From positions 1 through 33,154 of the forward strand of contig CACBQR010000011.1 of NCBI GenBank assembly GCA_902541435.1: a stretch of 33,154 nt of DNA. The letters run 5' to 3'. The DNA is from an uncultured Alphaproteobacteria bacterium. GTDB lineage: Bacteria; Pseudomonadota; Alphaproteobacteria; HIMB59; GCA-002718135. The position numbers were made by a program, and so were the translations under genes. Positions 11,202 to 24,028 of this stretch are shown here, piece by piece. Position 1 is the stretch's first letter, and each line of letters opens with the position of its first letter. Under the pieces are notes generated by a model. The model worked only from the letters and a program-made list of their open reading frames with translations. It did no database searches and was not told the DNA's origin.

Positions 11202-14200
11202 CTAATTTTCAGAATTTTCTGACTGATTTTTATCAATTATTTCCTTATCTCTTTCAAATGCTATGTTTTCATAATCTGAGGTCATTTTCCCAGTTCCGGC
11301 AGGTATCAGTCTACCTACAATTACATTTTCTTTTAGTCCATTTAATGTATCTACTTTACCTAATGTGGCAGCATCTGTTAGAACTTTTGTAGTTTCTTGA
11401 AATGACGCAGCTGAAATAAATGATCCTGTCTGTAAACTTGCTTTCGTAATTCCTAAAAGCACTGGCTCGTAGACGACTTCTTTTTTTCCATCTTTTGATA
11501 AAAGTTTGTTAAGTTTTATAACATCTCGTCTTTGTATTTGCTCTCCTGAAATAAGTTTTGAGTCCCCTGGTTCTTTAATTAAAACTTTTTGAAGCATTTG
11601 CCTTGCAATTGTTTCTATATGCTTATCATTAATATAAACACCTTGAAGTTTATACACTGATTGAACTTCCCTAACTAAGTATCTAGCTAACTCTTCCACA
11701 CCAAGAATTCTTAGTATATCGTGAGGTACTGGAGTTCCTTCAACAAGAATGTCTCCTTTCTTAGCAAAATCACCTTCTTGTACATTCAAATACTTTGATC
11801 TAGGTATTAAAAGTTCAACACTATTTTGTTCATCTAAAGATGTAACTATAACTCTTCTTTTATTTTTATAATCTTTTCCAAATGAAACTTTACCATCAAT
11901 TTCACACATTATAGCTGGGTCCTTTGGTTTTCTAGCTTCAAATAATTCCGCAACCCTTGGTAAACCACCTGTAATGTCTTTAGTTTTAGAAGATTCTTTT
12001 GGTATTCTGGCTATAACTTGACCGGCTGAAACCTCTTGTCCATCTTCAACACTCAAAATAGAATCAATTGACATTGGATAATTAAAGAAAGTAATATCTT
12101 CTTCGTTATTATCAAATGATTTGTCTCCAATATTTATAGCAGGCTTAAAGTTTTTGCTTTTTTGATTTTGGCTCCAATCAATGACTATTTTGCTTGAAAT
12201 TCCAGTTGTGTCATCAATTGATTCTCTGAATGATACTCCTTGTTTCAAATCTACATATTTTACATATCCATCTTTTTCAGCAATTATTGGTAAAGTATAG
12301 GGATCCCATTCTGCAAGAGTTTGATTATTTTTGACATCATCTCCATCATTTACAAGAAGCTTTGAACCAAAAGGTATATTTGAAGAGTAATTATCAATGT
12401 TTTGATCAACTATTTTAATTTTACCGTTTCTACTTAAAACAATCTTGTTTTTAAATCGATCTTCAATGATTTTTATATTTTCTAACTTAACTTTACCAGA
12501 AACTGGAGATGTCGCATTAGATTGTTCAACAGATGAACTAGCAGCACCCCCAATGTGAAAAGTTCTCATAGTTAGCTGTGTACCTGGTTCTCCAATTGAT
12601 TGTGCTGCAATTATACCTACAGCTTCACCTATGTTTACAGGTGTCCCTCTTGCTAAATCTCTTCCATAACACTTTGAACATATTCCATCTTCAGTCTCAC
12701 AAGTTAGAACAGATCTAATTTTTATTGATCTTAACTCTAATTTTGCAATTGATTCTAAGTGTATCTCAGAAATTATGTCTCCTGCTTTAACTATAATTTG
12801 ATCTCTTTCGTCAATAATATCTTGGACAGGTGTTCTTCCAAGAATTCTCTCAGTAAGAGGAGATGTGATATTTCCAGACTCAACAATTTCTTCAACCATT
12901 ACTCCATTTGTTGTGCCGCAGTCATCTTCACGAATAACAGCGTCTTGAGCCACATCTACTAATCTTCTTGTTAAATAGCCACTACTTGCTGTTTTTAGCG
13001 CAGTATCTGCAAGTCCTTTTCTTGCTCCATGAGTTGAAGTAAAATATTCAAGAACTGAAAGACCTTCTTTAAAGTTTGACTTAATAGGGTTTTCAATAAT
13101 TTCTCCAGAAGGTTTAGCCATTAAACCTCTCATCCCAGATAACTGTTTTAATTGTGCAGCAGAACCTCTGGCACCAGAATGTGCCATCATATAAACAGAA
13201 TTAATAGGCTGGTCATCAGAAGGAGTTGATATAACATCTAGCATTTTGTCAGCTACTTTATTTGTACATTCAGACCACGCATCTACGACCTTATTATATT
13301 TTTCTCCTTGAGTAATTAATCCATCTTGATACTGATTTTCATATTCTTGTACCTTATTTTGTGTTTCGTTAAGAAGCAAATCCTTGTCTGAAGGAATAAT
13401 CAGATCATCTTTTCCAAAAGAGATACCAGCTATAGCAGCATATTTAAAACCTATCTGCATAATATGATCGGCAAATAAGACGGTTTCTTTCTGACCACAG
13501 AATCTATAAACAGCATCTATGATATTACTAACTTCTTTTTTTGTTAGAACTTTATTAATCATATCAAAATTAATATTTTGATTTTTAGGAAGTATATTAC
13601 CTAAAATCATTCTTCCAGGAGTTGTTTCAACTTTATTAAAGCCCCTTTCGCTTGAGTAAATTCTTGCGCTAATTTTAGAATGCAAAGTAATATCATCATT
13701 TTCTAGAGCTTTTTCGATTTCATTTAAGTCTATAAAAGTTCTACCCTCGCCAATTTGATTATCTCTCATTATTGAAAGATAATAAATTCCAAGTACAATA
13801 TCTTGTGAGGGTACAATTATAGGCTTACCACTTGAAGGAGATAAGATATTATTTGTACTCATCATTAAAACTCTTGCTTCAAGTTGTGCTTCTAAACTCA
13901 GAGGGACATGAACAGCCATCTGATCACCATCGAAATCAGCATTAAATGCTGTACAAACTAATGGGTGCAACTGAATTGACTTACCTTCAATTAATATTGG
14001 TTCGAAAGCTTGAATACCTAATCTATGTAAAGTTGGAGCTCTATTTAATAGAACTGGATGCTCTCTTATTACCTCCTCTAAGATATCCCAAACTCTAGGA
14101 TCCTCTTTTTCTACTAATTTTTTGGCAGCTTTAATTGTGTTTGCCCAACCATAAATATCGAGTTTATGAAAAATAAATGGTTTAAAAAGTTCAAGAGCCA

Positions 14201-15320
14201 TTTTCTTAGGTATTCCACATTGATGAAGCTTAAGATTTGGACCAACGACAATTACTGATCTTCCAGAATAATCAACTCTTTTACCAAGGAGGTTTTGTCT
14301 AAATCTACCTTGCTTACCCTTGAGCATATCAGACAATGATTTGAGAGGTCTTTTATTTGTGGAAGTAATAACTCTTCCTCTTCTTCCATTATCAAATAAA
14401 GCGTCAACTGACTCCTGCAGCATTCTTTTTTCATTTCTAATTATTATATCTGGAGCTCTCAAATCCATTAGTCTTTTTAATCTATTATTTCTATTAATAA
14501 CTCTTCTATATAAATCGTTTAGATCACTAGTAGCAAATCTACCGCCATCTAAAGGTACTAGTGGTCTTAATTCTGGAGGTATCACAGGTAAAACCTTCAT
14601 AATCATCCACTCAGGTTTATTTTTTGATAAAATGAATGACTCTATTAGTTTTAATCTCTTGGTAATTTTGGTTTTTTTTAATTCAGATTTTGTTTCAGTG
14701 AGATCAATCTTTAATTGATTGTAATCTGCATCTAAATCAATGCTAAGAAGCATTTGTTCTATTGCCTCTGCTCCAATAGCAGCACTGAAGGAATCTTCTC
14801 CATATTCATCTTGATATTCTATGTATTGTTCTTCAGAAATTATTTCACCTTTCTTTAAATCAGTAAGCCCAGGCTCCACAACAATAAATTGCTCAAAATA
14901 TAATACCTTTTCTAAATTTTTTATTGTCATATCTAATAAAGTTGCAATTCTACTAGGTAAAGATTTCATAAACCAAATGTGTGATACTGGTGCAGCTAGC
15001 TCTATATGCCCCATTCTATCTCTTCTAACTTTAGAAAGAGTAACCTCAACTCCACATTTTTCACAAATTATCCCTCTAAACTTCATTCGCTTATATTTTC
15101 CACAAAGACACTCATAATCTTTAACTGGACCAAAAATTCTTGAGCAAAATAGACCATCTTTTTCTGGTTTAAATGTTCTATAGTTAATTGTTTCTGGTTT
15201 TTTTATTTCACCAAAAGACCATGATCTTATGTCTTCTGGACTAGCGATTGATATTTTTAGGCTATTAAAATTTTGAACACCTAAATTCTGATTAAATATA
15301 TTTGTTAACTCTTTATTCAT
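11202..15320 (-). CDS. rpoC: DNA-directed RNA polymerase subunit beta'
   Basis: 1372 aa ORF; zinc-binding [23 protein letters not shown] and catalytic [14 protein letters not shown]. Confidence 0.99.
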   Translation of the reverse strand: MNKELTNIFNQNLGVQNFNSLKISIASPEDIRSWSFGEIKKPETINYRTFKPEKDGLFCSRIFGPVKDYECLCGKYKRMKFRGIICEKCGVEVTLSKVRRDRMGHIELAAPVSHIWFMKSLPSRIATLLDMTIKNLEKVLYFEQFIVVEPGLTDLKKGEIISEEQYIEYQDEYGEDSFSAAIGAEAIEQMLLSIDLDADYNQLKIDLTETKSELKKTKITKRLKLIESFILSKNKPEWMIMKVLPVIPPELRPLVPLDGGRFATSDLNDLYRRVINRNNRLKRLMDLRAPDIIIRNEKRMLQESVDALFDNGRRGRVITSTNKRPLKSLSDMLKGKQGRFRQNLLGKRVDYSGRSVIVVGPNLKLHQCGIPKKMALELFKPFIFHKLDIYGWANTIKAAKKLVEKEDPRVWDILEEVIREHPVLLNRAPTLHRLGIQAFEPILIEGKSIQLHPLVCTAFNADFDGDQMAVHVPLSLEAQLEARVLMMSTNNILSPSSGKPIIVPSQDIVLGIYYLSIMRDNQIGEGRTFIDLNEIEKALENDDITLHSKISARIYSSERGFNKVETTPGRMILGNILPKNQNINFDMINKVLTKKEVSNIIDAVYRFCGQKETVLFADHIMQIGFKYAAIAGISFGKDDLIIPSDKDLLLNETQNKVQEYENQYQDGLITQGEKYNKVVDAWSECTNKVADKMLDVISTPSDDQPINSVYMMAHSGARGSAAQLKQLSGMRGLMAKPSGEIIENPIKSNFKEGLSVLEYFTSTHGARKGLADTALKTASSGYLTRRLVDVAQDAVIREDDCGTTNGVMVEEIVESGNITSPLTERILGRTPVQDIIDERDQIIVKAGDIISEIHLESIAKLELRSIKIRSVLTCETEDGICSKCYGRDLARGTPVNIGEAVGIIAAQSIGEPGTQLTMRTFHIGGAASSSVEQSNATSPVSGKVKLENIKIIEDRFKNKIVLSRNGKIKIVDQNIDNYSSNIPFGSKLLVNDGDDVKNNQTLAEWDPYTLPIIAEKDGYVKYVDLKQGVSFRESIDDTTGISSKIVIDWSQNQKSKNFKPAINIGDKSFDNNEEDITFFNYPMSIDSILSVEDGQEVSAGQVIARIPKESSKTKDITGGLPRVAELFEARKPKDPAIMCEIDGKVSFGKDYKNKRRVIVTSLDEQNSVELLIPRSKYLNVQEGDFAKKGDILVEGTPVPHDILRILGVEELARYLVREVQSVYKLQGVYINDKHIETIARQMLQKVLIKEPGDSKLISGEQIQRRDVIKLNKLLSKDGKKEVVYEPVLLGITKASLQTGSFISAASFQETTKVLTDAATLGKVDTLNGLKENVIVGRLIPAGTGKMTSDYENIAFERDKEIIDKNQSENSEN

Positions 15321-18300
15321 TTGACCCTATTAAGTTAGTTATATTATTTTCTTTAAGATTTTCTTTAAAATCTAAGTTTAAACCAAGAGATCTTAGTTCT
15401 TTGACCATCACGTTAAAGGACTCTGGCGTTCCTGATTCAAAATTATTATCTCCTTTAACAATTGATTCATACACTTTAGTTCTACCAGCAACATCATCAG
15501 ATTTAATTGTTAATATTTCTTGAAGTGTATATGCAGCACCATACGCTTCTAATGCCCAAACTTCCATTTCTCCAAATCTTTGCCCTCCAAATTGAGCTTT
15601 ACCTCCAAGAGGTTGTTGCGTTACTAAACTATAAGGCCCAATTGATCTTGCATGTATTTTTTCATCTACTAAGTGATGGAGTTTAAGCATATACATGTAC
15701 CCAACTGTTACAGGTCTCTCAAATTTTTTTCCAGTAATTCCATCATATAAGATTTCTTGACCAGTTCTTGATACTCCTGATTGTGAAAGTAAATTAGTTA
15801 TGTCTTTTTCTTTAGCACCATCAAACACCGGTGTTGCAAAAGGTATTCCTTCTTTAAGATTATTCCCTAATTCTAAAATTTCATCATCATTCATATTTTT
15901 GATTATTTTTTGATGACTTTCTAATCCATAAATATCAAGTAATTTATTTCTTAAATCGTTAGTTTGGCCTTCAGATTGGATTTTTTTTATCATTGTATTT
16001 ACTTGTCTTCCAAGTGAGGCAGATGCCCAACCTAAATGTGTTTCTAAAATCTGCCCAATATTCATTCTGCTTGGAACTCCTAATGGATTTAAAACTATAT
16101 CTACAGGAGTGCCATCTTCTAAATAAGGCATATCTTCTACAGGACAAATTTTTGATATAACTCCTTTATTACCGTGTCTTCCAGCCATCTTATCTCCAGG
16201 CTGAAGTTTTCTTTTAACTGAAATAAAAACTTTTATAAGTTTCAATACCCCTGGAAGTAATTCATCACCACTTTGTATCTTATCAATTTTATTTTCAAAT
16301 TTTTGATTAATATTTCCAAGTTGATTCTCATAGTTTTTTACCAAAGCTTCAATTTCTGTACTTTTTTTATCATCAGAAATATTTATTTTGAGCAAATCAC
16401 TTAATTGTAAATTTTCAATTTCATCATATTTAATTTGCGAATTTTTTTTCAAATATTCGATGCCAGAAAGAAATGTTTGATTGTTTAAAAGTTCTCTCAA
16501 ATGATTACCAAAACTTTTTTCTAGAATTTTTAGTTCATCATCTCTGTCTCGAGCAATAACTTCTATTTGATGATTTTCAATACTAATAGCACGTTCATCC
16601 TTTTCTATACCTCTTCTTGAAAAAACTCTAATCTCGACAACTGTTCCTTTGACACCTGGAGGTACTCGTAAACTAGTGTCTTTAACATCAGCAGCTTTTT
16701 CGCCAAATATTGCTCTCAATAATTTTTCTTCTGGAGTCATTGGAGATTCACCTTTAGGTGTGACTTTTCCAACCAGTATATCTCCAGAATTAACTTCGGC
16801 ACCCACATATACTATTCCTGTTTCATCAAGGTTTACCAACATTTCCTCGCTAGCATTCGGTATATCTCTAGTTATTTCTTCAGGGCCTAATTTTGTGTCT
16901 CTAGACATAACTTCAAATTCTTCTACGTGAATTGAAGTGAATACATCATCCTGAACAACTTTTTCTGAAATTAAAATTGAGTCCTCAAAATTATATCCAT
17001 TCCAAGGCATAAATGCAGCAAGTACATTTCTACCTAATGCAAGTTCACCTAAATCTGTTGCAGGTCCGTCTGCTATAACTTGATTTTTTAAAACCTTGTC
17101 TCCAACATTAACTAAAGGTCTTTGGGTGATACATGTATTTTGATTCGAACGTTGAAATTTTGCAAGATTGTAAATATCAATTTTGTTAAGTGTTTTATCA
17201 TTTTTATCAGTTATCCTAATTACTATTCTGTTTGCATCTAATTGATCAACAATCCCTTCTCTTTTAGCTACAATTGTTGAGCCGCTATCGTTAGCAACAG
17301 TATATTCCATACCAGTTCCAACTAATGGTGCTTTAGGTTTAATCAAAGGAACTGCCTGCCTCATCATGTTTGATCCCATCAGAGCTCTATTAGCATCGTC
17401 GTTTTCTAAAAAAGGAATGAGTGAGGATGCAACAGACACCAATTGTTGAGGAGATACATCCATTAAATCAATGGCTTCAATATCAACATTTATAAATTCA
17501 CCATTTTTTCGGCAACTTACAATTTGATTTGAAAATTTCCCTTTTTTATCTACTTCTGCATTTGCCTGAGCTATTACAAAATCTTCCTCATCAATTGCGC
17601 TTAGATAAATTACCTTATCCGTTACTTTCCCAGAATTTACAATTCTATAAGGTGTTTCTATAAAACCGTATTTATTAATTCTTGAATAAGATGCTAAGCT
17701 ATTTATTAAACCAATATTTGCACCTTCAGGTGTTTCAATTGGACATATTCTACCGTAATGTGTCTGATGGACATCCCTAACTTCAAAACCAGCTCGCTCT
17801 CGATTTAAACCTCCTGGTCCTAAAGCAGAAACTCTTCTTTTGTGTGTTATTTCACTTAATGGATTTGTTTGATCCATAAATTGACTAAGCTGGCTTAAAC
17901 CAAAAAACTCTTTTATAGATGCAACTACAGGCTTAGCATTTACAATATCTTGTGGCATAATATTGTCAACTTCAAGAGAACTTAATCTTTCTTTTATTGC
18001 TCTATCCATTTTTAGTAATCCAATACGATATTGATTTTCGAGAAGCTCACCAACAGATCTTACTCTTCTATTGGCTAGATGATCAATATCGTCAATCTCA
18101 CCCTTGCCATCAATTAGATTATGCATGTGTTTTACAACATCTAAAATATCACTTTTATCCAAAACTCTTTGTTCGATAGATGTATCTTTTTTAAATTTAG
18201 CACTGATTTTTAATCTACCTACAGAAGATAGATCGTATCTATCGCGATTAAAAAATAGATTATTGAAAAGATTTTCAGCAGTTTCAATTGTGGGTGGTTC

Positions 18301-19518
18301 TCCAGGTCTTAATATTTTGAAAACCTCAAATAATGCTTCTTCTCTAGATCTTGCTTTATCTAATTGCAAAGTATTTCTTATATACGAACCAATTTCGATA
18401 TTATCAGCTTTTAAAATATCTAGTTTACTAATTTTATTTTGGTTTATAAAATCTATAAAAGCTTCGTCTATTTCATGTCCAGCTTCAAAGTATATTTTTC
18501 CAGTTTTTTCATCAATTATGTCAGAGGATATGTAAAAACCTATAAGAGATTCTTCAGTTATAGTAACACTAGTTACATTTTTCTTTTTTAAATCGTTAAT
18601 ATTTTTCTGATTTACCTTAGTCCCTTTTGGTAAAATTATTTTTCCATTTTTAGAGTCCAGTAAATCAAAGTTGAGTATTTTTGCTTTAAAAAAAGATAGG
18701 TCTTGCTTAGATGACCATCCAAATTCATTTTTTTTGTATAAAATATTTTGATAAAATAAAGATAGGATTTCTTCACTTGTCATTCCAAGTATTCTTTTTG
18801 GATCAGGTTCTATTTTATTATTTTCGCATTCTATAATATATTTTTCAGAAATATTACTGAGTAAACATTTAAACAAAGTTGTTACAGGAAATTTTCTCTT
18901 TCTATCTATTCTTGCATGTATATTATTTTTGGCGTCATGTTCAAAATCCAACCAAGAACCTCGATAGGGAATTATCCTTGCATTAAAGAGATACTTTCCA
19001 CTTGTGTGAGTTTTACCATAATCATGATCAAAAAAAACACCAGGTGATCGATGCATTTGACTTACCACCACTCTTTCTGTTCCATTAACTACAAACGTAG
19101 CATTTTTAGTCATAAGAGGTATATCACCCATATAAACTTCTTGTTCTTTTATATCTCGAACAGATTTTGTTCCTGCTATTTCATCTATATCCCAAATTAT
19201 TAGGCGAAAATTTACTAATAGTGGAGTTCCATATGTCATCCCTCTTTGGGAACATTCTTCAACGTCATATTTTGGAACACCTAAATTATAACTAACATAA
19301 TCAACAGTAGCTCTTTCAGCATAGTCATGAATTGGAAATACAGATTTAAAAATTGAATGAAGGCCGATATTATCTCTTTTTTCTGGATCAGTTTTTAGCT
19401 GTAAAAAACTATCAAATGATCTTTTTTGAACCTCAACTAAATTAGGAAGAGAGGTTACAAGTGGAATCTTACCAAATGATTTTCTTATTTTTTTTAAATT
19501 AATATGATCTAAACTCAC
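15313..19518 (-). CDS. rpoB: DNA-directed RNA polymerase subunit beta
   Basis: RpoB motifs incl. [68 protein letters not shown]. The listed ORF starts at TTG 19545, but GTG at 19518 ([20 protein letters not shown]) is preceded by GAAGGAGC, a better Shine-Dalgarno. Confidence 0.97.
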   Translation of the reverse strand: MSLDHINLKKIRKSFGKIPLVTSLPNLVEVQKRSFDSFLQLKTDPEKRDNIGLHSIFKSVFPIHDYAERATVDYVSYNLGVPKYDVEECSQRGMTYGTPLLVNFRLIIWDIDEIAGTKSVRDIKEQEVYMGDIPLMTKNATFVVNGTERVVVSQMHRSPGVFFDHDYGKTHTSGKYLFNARIIPYRGSWLDFEHDAKNNIHARIDRKRKFPVTTLFKCLLSNISEKYIIECENNKIEPDPKRILGMTSEEILSLFYQNILYKKNEFGWSSKQDLSFFKAKILNFDLLDSKNGKIILPKGTKVNQKNINDLKKKNVTSVTITEESLIGFYISSDIIDEKTGKIYFEAGHEIDEAFIDFINQNKISKLDILKADNIEIGSYIRNTLQLDKARSREEALFEVFKILRPGEPPTIETAENLFNNLFFNRDRYDLSSVGRLKISAKFKKDTSIEQRVLDKSDILDVVKHMHNLIDGKGEIDDIDHLANRRVRSVGELLENQYRIGLLKMDRAIKERLSSLEVDNIMPQDIVNAKPVVASIKEFFGLSQLSQFMDQTNPLSEITHKRRVSALGPGGLNRERAGFEVRDVHQTHYGRICPIETPEGANIGLINSLASYSRINKYGFIETPYRIVNSGKVTDKVIYLSAIDEEDFVIAQANAEVDKKGKFSNQIVSCRKNGEFINVDIEAIDLMDVSPQQLVSVASSLIPFLENDDANRALMGSNMMRQAVPLIKPKAPLVGTGMEYTVANDSGSTIVAKREGIVDQLDANRIVIRITDKNDKTLNKIDIYNLAKFQRSNQNTCITQRPLVNVGDKVLKNQVIADGPATDLGELALGRNVLAAFMPWNGYNFEDSILISEKVVQDDVFTSIHVEEFEVMSRDTKLGPEEITRDIPNASEEMLVNLDETGIVYVGAEVNSGDILVGKVTPKGESPMTPEEKLLRAIFGEKAADVKDTSLRVPPGVKGTVVEIRVFSRRGIEKDERAISIENHQIEVIARDRDDELKILEKSFGNHLRELLNNQTFLSGIEYLKKNSQIKYDEIENLQLSDLLKINISDDKKSTEIEALVKNYENQLGNINQKFENKIDKIQSGDELLPGVLKLIKVFISVKRKLQPGDKMAGRHGNKGVISKICPVEDMPYLEDGTPVDIVLNPLGVPSRMNIGQILETHLGWASASLGRQVNTMIKKIQSEGQTNDLRNKLLDIYGLESHQKIIKNMNDDEILELGNNLKEGIPFATPVFDGAKEKDITNLLSQSGVSRTGQEILYDGITGKKFERPVTVGYMYMLKLHHLVDEKIHARSIGPYSLVTQQPLGGKAQFGGQRFGEMEVWALEAYGAAYTLQEILTIKSDDVAGRTKVYESIVKGDNNFESGTPESFNVMVKELRSLGLNLDFKENLKENNITNLIGSNE

Positions 19519-19544
19519 TTTTGCTCCTTCAATAACCCTTTTCA

Positions 19545-19574
19545 AATTTGTAGGCCTTTATAGGCCTACAAATT
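19545..19574 (-). terminator. Hairpin in the rplL-rpoB spacer (candidate attenuator or RNA-processing site)
   Basis: Perfect 13-bp inverted repeat AATTTGTAGGCCT-TTAT-AGGCCTACAAATT at 19545-19574. No strong U-tract follows on the transcript, so attenuator versus processing site is unresolved. Confidence 0.5.
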
Positions 19575-19581
19575 ATTTTTA

Positions 19582-19959
19582 TTATTTTAACGTTACTTTT
19601 GCACCAGCTGCTTCTAATGATTTTTTCATCTCTTCAGCTTCCTCTTTTTTCACACCCTGTTTGAGTGGTTTAGGTGCGCCCTCCACTAGGTCTTTTGCTT
19701 CTTTTAACCCAAGACCAGTAATGGTTCTAACCTCTTTAATAACAGCAATTTTATTTGAACCAGATTCCGATAGTTCAATATCAAATTCTGTTTTCTCTTC
19801 TGCTGCAGCCTCTCCGCCACCGGCAGCTGGGGCTGCTGCAACTGCTACTGGAGCTGCTGCGGACACTCCCCATTTCTCCTCTAGCAATTTACTTAATTCA
19901 GCTGCCTCAAGAACTGTTAGGGAAGATAGATCTTCAACAATTTTATTTAAATCAGCCAT
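19582..19959 (-). CDS. rplL: 50S ribosomal protein L7/L12
   Basis: 125 aa ORF; Ala-rich hinge and [70 protein letters not shown]. Confidence 0.98.
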   Translation of the reverse strand: MADLNKIVEDLSSLTVLEAAELSKLLEEKWGVSAAAPVAVAAAPAAGGGEAAAEEKTEFDIELSESGSNKIAVIKEVRTITGLGLKEAKDLVEGAPKPLKQGVKKEEAEEMKKSLEAAGAKVTLK

Positions 19960-19977
19960 TTATTTCTCCTTATTTAC

Positions 19978-20499
19978 CTAGTTCGACTCTTGTTGATTGC
20001 TACTATTAGAGCTAATTAATCTTGAGATTTGTGCCCCAGGCTCAATTGTAATTGAAGCAATTTTTCGAGCTGGTGCATTAATTAATCCTAAAATTTTACC
20101 TCTTAACTCATCTAATGAAGGTAATTTTGCAAGAAAATCAATTTTTTCTTTATCAATTTTCTCACCATTATAACCCCCACCAATAATTTTAAACTTTTCA
20201 AATTTTTTCTCAAAACTAACCGCTACTTTTGCTGGTGCTACTGCATCATCAGAATAAGCGATCGCTGTTGGACCTGTAAAAAGTTCTGAAATATCTTTAA
20301 ATTGAGTTTCAGATATAGCAAGTTTAGTGAGTCTGTTCTTAGTTACTTTAAATTTTGCTCCGTTATCTCTCATTTCTTTTCTAAGTTGCTCAGTTTCATT
20401 AACTGTCAGACCAGAATATTGAGCCACAATTACTGAAGTAGCATTTGAAAAATCTTTTTTGAGATTACTTACAAAATCTTTTTTTTCAGAACGTTTCAC
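19978..20499 (-). CDS. rplJ: 50S ribosomal protein L10
   Basis: VKRSEKKDFVSNLKKDFSNATSVIVAQYSGLTVNETEQLRKEMRDNGAKFKVTKNRL. GTG start at 20499 preceded by GAGG fits the family better than the track ORF start at 20562. Confidence 0.95.
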   Translation of the reverse strand: MKRSEKKDFVSNLKKDFSNATSVIVAQYSGLTVNETEQLRKEMRDNGAKFKVTKNRLTKLAISETQFKDISELFTGPTAIAYSDDAVAPAKVAVSFEKKFEKFKIIGGGYNGEKIDKEKIDFLAKLPSLDELRGKILGLINAPARKIASITIEPGAQISRLISSNSSNQQESN

Positions 20500-20574
20500 G
20501 TCAACCTCGGTTTTAATTGGATCAAAAGATCCAATATTAGCTAAAATTAGTTTGCCCACCAAACTAACCTAAAG

Positions 20575-20652
20575 CCTGTCAAGAAGCAAATCAATGACTC
20601 GCTTCAGTCTATGCAGGAAATTAAGCTTAAAGCTCCTGCAGTCTTTGACAGG
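20575..20652 (-). ncRNA. Ribosomal protein L10 leader (autoregulatory mRNA structure)
   Basis: In the rplA-rplJ spacer. Outer stem CCTGTCAA/TTGACAGG (20652-20645 with 20582-20575) and internal hairpin TGCAGGA/TCCTGCA (20640-20634 with 20618-20612); position upstream of rplJ matches the known L10 leader family. Confidence 0.75.
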
Positions 20653-20653
20653 T

Positions 20654-20670
20654 GATGATCAAAGATCATC
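20654..20670 (-). other. Short hairpin between rplA and the L10 leader
   Basis: Perfect 7-bp inverted repeat GATGATC-AAA-GATCATC with a 3-nt loop; no U-tract after it. Confidence 0.45.
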
Positions 20671-20681
20671 TCTTGGATTAA

Positions 20682-21371
20682 TTAACGCAAACTAGCTTGG
20701 TTAATATTTAATCCAACTCCCATAGTTGAAGCTATGGTAACCTTTTTTATAAAAGAACCCTTAACAGCATCAGGTTTACTTTTTACAATTGAAGAATAAA
20801 ATGTTTTAATATTTTCTAACAAATCTTCTTCACTAAAATCTATTTTACCTACACCAGCATGAACGATACCAGATTTATCATTTTTAAACTTAACTTGACC
20901 TGTTTTTGCGTCTTTTACTGATTGAGAAATTTCATTTGTTACAGTTCCAAGTTTAGGATTTGGCATTAATCCTTTTGGACCTAATATTTTTGCAACTTTA
21001 CCTAATTTTGGCATCATATCTGGTGTAGCAATTAGTATGTCAAATTCTATTTTTGATTTAGAAATTATTTCAATCAAATCATCATTTCCAACTATATCTG
21101 CGCCATTATTTTTTGCATCATTGTGTTTATCCTCATTTGCAATTACAGCTACTTTTACTTTTTTTCCAGACCCATTAGGAAGATTTACTACTCCTTTGAT
21201 ATTTTGATCGGTTTTGTTACTATCAATTCCTAGATTAATTGAAATATCAACTGTTTCATTGAACTTTACGTAAGATTTTTCTTTTAAGATTTTAATTGCT
21301 TCTATTGGCTCATAAACTTTAGCAGTGTCTAAATTATTTAACATTTTATTTTTATTTTTAGTTATTTTCAT
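20682..21371 (-). CDS. rplA: 50S ribosomal protein L1
   Basis: 229 aa ORF; LGPKGLMPNPKLGTVT and VKGSFIKKVTIASTMGVGL. Confidence 0.98.
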   Translation of the reverse strand: MKITKNKNKMLNNLDTAKVYEPIEAIKILKEKSYVKFNETVDISINLGIDSNKTDQNIKGVVNLPNGSGKKVKVAVIANEDKHNDAKNNGADIVGNDDLIEIISKSKIEFDILIATPDMMPKLGKVAKILGPKGLMPNPKLGTVTNEISQSVKDAKTGQVKFKNDKSGIVHAGVGKIDFSEEDLLENIKTFYSSIVKSKPDAVKGSFIKKVTIASTMGVGLNINQASLR

Positions 21372-21799
21372 TAAGCAACTACCTCCATACCCATTGAAAC
21401 AGCAGATCCTTTAACCATGTTCATTGCTCCATTTAGATCAATAGCATTTAAATCTTGCATTTTTTCTTTAGCAATTTTCTCAATATCTTGCATTGAAACC
21501 TTTCCTACAAGTGATCTACCTGGAGTTGAGTTACCTTTTTTTATTTTTGCTGCTTTTTTAAGATAATAACTTACAGGGGGTAATTTTGTGGTAAAGTCAA
21601 AACTTCTATCTTTGTATGCAGTAATAATTACAGGAATAGGTGCGCCTTTTTCTAAATCTTTCGTTTTATCATTAAATGCTTTACAAAAATCCATAATATT
21701 AAGTCCTCTTTGTCCCAGTGCAGGACCAACGGGAGGAGAGGGGTTGGCACCTCCTGCAGGAATTTGTAATTTAATTAACCCCAAAATTTCTTTAGCCAT
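21371..21799 (-). CDS. rplK: 50S ribosomal protein L11
   Basis: 142 aa [37 protein letters not shown]. Confidence 0.98.
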   Translation of the reverse strand: MAKEILGLIKLQIPAGGANPSPPVGPALGQRGLNIMDFCKAFNDKTKDLEKGAPIPVIITAYKDRSFDFTTKLPPVSYYLKKAAKIKKGNSTPGRSLVGKVSMQDIEKIAKEKMQDLNAIDLNGAMNMVKGSAVSMGMEVVA

Positions 21800-21802
21800 A
21801 GT

Positions 21803-22336
21803 TTATACCTTTTCTACCTGAGAATATTCTAAATCAACAGGTGTTGATCTTCCAAAAATTGAGACAGCTACTCTTAATCTTGCTTTATCTTCATCTATTT
21901 GTTCAACCTCTCCATTAAATGATGCAAAAGGTCCATCAATTACTTTTACTTGTTCTCCAACATCATACATTATCGCAGGTTTAGATTTTTCTACACCATC
22001 AATAACTTGTTCAGATATTCTTTTTGCTTCAGAATTACTAATAGGAACTGGTTTTCCTTTGTTACCTAAAAAACCACTTAATTTTGGAGTTGTTTTAATA
22101 ATATGCCAAGTATCATCATTTAAACTCATTTTAATAAGTATGTAGCCAGGAAATATTTTCCTTTCTGTATTAACTCTTACACCTCTTTTTACTTCAACAA
22201 TGTTTTGAACTGGAACGGATATTTCTTCAATATGTTCTTTAACTCCAAGTTTTGTTGCTTGATCTAATATGCTGTCAGCAACCTTTTTTTCATAACCTGA
22301 ATAGGCATGAAGAACGTACCATCTTGCTTTATTCAT
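21803..22336 (-). CDS. nusG: Transcription termination/antitermination protein NusG
   Basis: 177 aa ORF; RWYVLHAYSGYEKKVA, FPGYILIKM, KOW motif VGEQVKVIDGPFASFNGEVEQID. Confidence 0.98.
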   Translation of the reverse strand: MNKARWYVLHAYSGYEKKVADSILDQATKLGVKEHIEEISVPVQNIVEVKRGVRVNTERKIFPGYILIKMSLNDDTWHIIKTTPKLSGFLGNKGKPVPISNSEAKRISEQVIDGVEKSKPAIMYDVGEQVKVIDGPFASFNGEVEQIDEDKARLRVAVSIFGRSTPVDLEYSQVEKV

Positions 22337-22551
22337 TAAAAACCTGAACCTATTTCAATTATTTTTCTTATTGAAAAAGACCATATTTGGTCAGTTAAAA
22401 GAAAAAATAGTGAGAATAATATAATTAATAATATGACTATAGCAGAAGAAATAAAAGTATCTCTTCTTTGAGGCCAGGTTACTTTTTGTAATTCTTGTCT
22501 AACTTGTCTTACAAAAAGAGCCGGTGATGTTTTCTTTTTTTCAATATTCAT
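22336..22551 (-). CDS. secE: Preprotein translocase subunit SecE
   Basis: MNIEKKKTSPALFVRQVRQELQKVTWPQRRDTFISSAIVILLIILF; RQELQKVTWP motif, single TM. Start at 22551; the longer track ORF would run into tRNA-Trp. Confidence 0.94.
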   Translation of the reverse strand: MNIEKKKTSPALFVRQVRQELQKVTWPQRRDTFISSAIVILLIILFSLFFLLTDQIWSFSIRKIIEIGSGF

Positions 22552-22565
22552 ATTTTCATTTCTCT

Positions 22566-22641
22566 TGGCAGGAGTGGCAGGACTTGAACCCGCAGCCCCC
22601 GGTTTTGGAGACCGGTGCTCTACCAATTGAGCTACACTCCT
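22566..22641 (-). tRNA. tRNA-Trp (anticodon CCA)
   Basis: AGGAGTGTAGCTCAATTGGTAGAGCACCGGTCTCCAAAACCGGGGGCTGCGGGTTCAAGTCCTGCCACTCCTGCCA; full cloverleaf, encoded CCA; conserved position before secE. Confidence 0.97.
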
Positions 22642-22678
22642 AATAAGAATTGGCTAATTGATAGAGCGGTCTCTAAAA

Positions 22679-23869
22679 CTATTCAATAATTTCAGCAACA
22701 ACTCCAGCGCCAACTGTTCTTCCACCTTCTCTGATTGCAAATTTTAATCCTTTATCCATTGCAATTGGAGACAAAAGAGTTACTTCCATAGCAATATTAT
22801 CACCAGGCATTACCATTTCGGTTCCTTCTGGTAATTTAATTGTTCCAGTTACATCAGTTGTTCTAAAGTAGAATTGAGGTCTGTAGTTTGAAAAGAATGG
22901 AGTATGTCTTCCTCCTTCTTCTTTTTTTAATACATATGCTTCTGCTTTAAATTTAGTATGAGGTTTTATTGAACCGGGTTTTGCTAATACTTGACCACGC
23001 TCAACTTCCTCTCTTTTTGTTCCTCGAAGAAGTACACCTACATTGTCTCCTGCCTCACCAGAGTCTAGAAGTTTTCTAAACATTTCAACTCCAGTACAAG
23101 TAGTTTTTTGAGGCTCTCTTATTCCAAGGATTTCAATTTCTTCTCCAATTTTTACTTGACCTTGTTCAATTCTTCCAGTCACAACTGTACCTCTACCAGA
23201 AATTGAAAATACATCCTCAACTGGCATTAAGAAAGGTTGATCTACAGGTCGGCTAGGTTGTGGTATGTGTTCATCAACTGCTTTCATTAATTCCATAATT
23301 GAATTTTTTCCAATTTCATCATCTCTACCTTCAAGAGCTGCTAAAGCTGAACCCTTAATGATTGGGATAGTATCACCTGGGAATTCATATGAAGTAAGAA
23401 GTTCTCTAATTTCCATTTCAACTAGATCAATAAGCTCTTTATCATCTACTTGATCAACTTTGTTCATGTATACAACGAGAGCAGGTACACCTACCTGTCT
23501 AGCTAAAAGTATGTGTTCTCTTGTTTGAGGCATTGGTCCATCGGCTGCATTAACAACTAATATACCACCATCCATTTGAGCTGCACCAGTAATCATGTTC
23601 TTAACATAATCTGCGTGCCCAGGACAATCTACGTGAGCATAATGTCTTGCTTCAGTTTCATATTCAACGTGTGCAGTAGATATAGTAATACCACGTTCTC
23701 TTTCTTCAGGTGCTTTGTCAATGTTTGCATAATCTGTAAATTCTGCTCCACCTGACTCCGCTAATATTTTTGTTATAGCAGCAGTTAATGTTGTTTTACC
23801 ATGGTCAACGTGACCAACAGTACCTATGTTACAATGCGGTTTGTTTCTTTCGAATTTTGCTTTAGCCAT
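22679..23869 (-). CDS. tuf: Elongation factor Tu
   Basis: 396 aa [65 protein letters not shown]. Confidence 0.99.
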   Translation of the reverse strand: MAKAKFERNKPHCNIGTVGHVDHGKTTLTAAITKILAESGGAEFTDYANIDKAPEERERGITISTAHVEYETEARHYAHVDCPGHADYVKNMITGAAQMDGGILVVNAADGPMPQTREHILLARQVGVPALVVYMNKVDQVDDKELIDLVEMEIRELLTSYEFPGDTIPIIKGSALAALEGRDDEIGKNSIMELMKAVDEHIPQPSRPVDQPFLMPVEDVFSISGRGTVVTGRIEQGQVKIGEEIEILGIREPQKTTCTGVEMFRKLLDSGEAGDNVGVLLRGTKREEVERGQVLAKPGSIKPHTKFKAEAYVLKKEEGGRHTPFFSNYRPQFYFRTTDVTGTIKLPEGTEMVMPGDNIAMEVTLLSPIAMDKGLKFAIREGGRTVGAGVVAEIIE

Positions 23870-23896
23870 TTTTTTTACCCCAATAATAATTTGTTA

Positions 23897-23970
23897 TGGA
23901 GCGGGTGAAGGGAATCGAACCCTCGTAGCCAGCTTGGAAGGCTGGAGCTTTACCACTAAGCTACACCCGC
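23897..23970 (-). tRNA. tRNA-Gly (anticodon TCC)
   Basis: GCGGGTGTAGCTTAGTGGTAAAGCTCCAGCCTTCCAAGCTGGCTACGAGGGTTCGATTCCCTTCACCCGCTCCA; full cloverleaf with CCA. Confidence 0.97.
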
Positions 23971-24028
23971 AACTAAACTGACTGCTTCACACACTCACTT
24001 TAATGCTTTCATCCCATTACCTCCATAA

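Noticed and set aside
22552-22626. N-terminal extension of secE (MVEHRSPKPGAAGSSPATPAKRNE)
   Set aside because: It is translated from the tRNA-Trp gene; the typical SecE start is at 22551.
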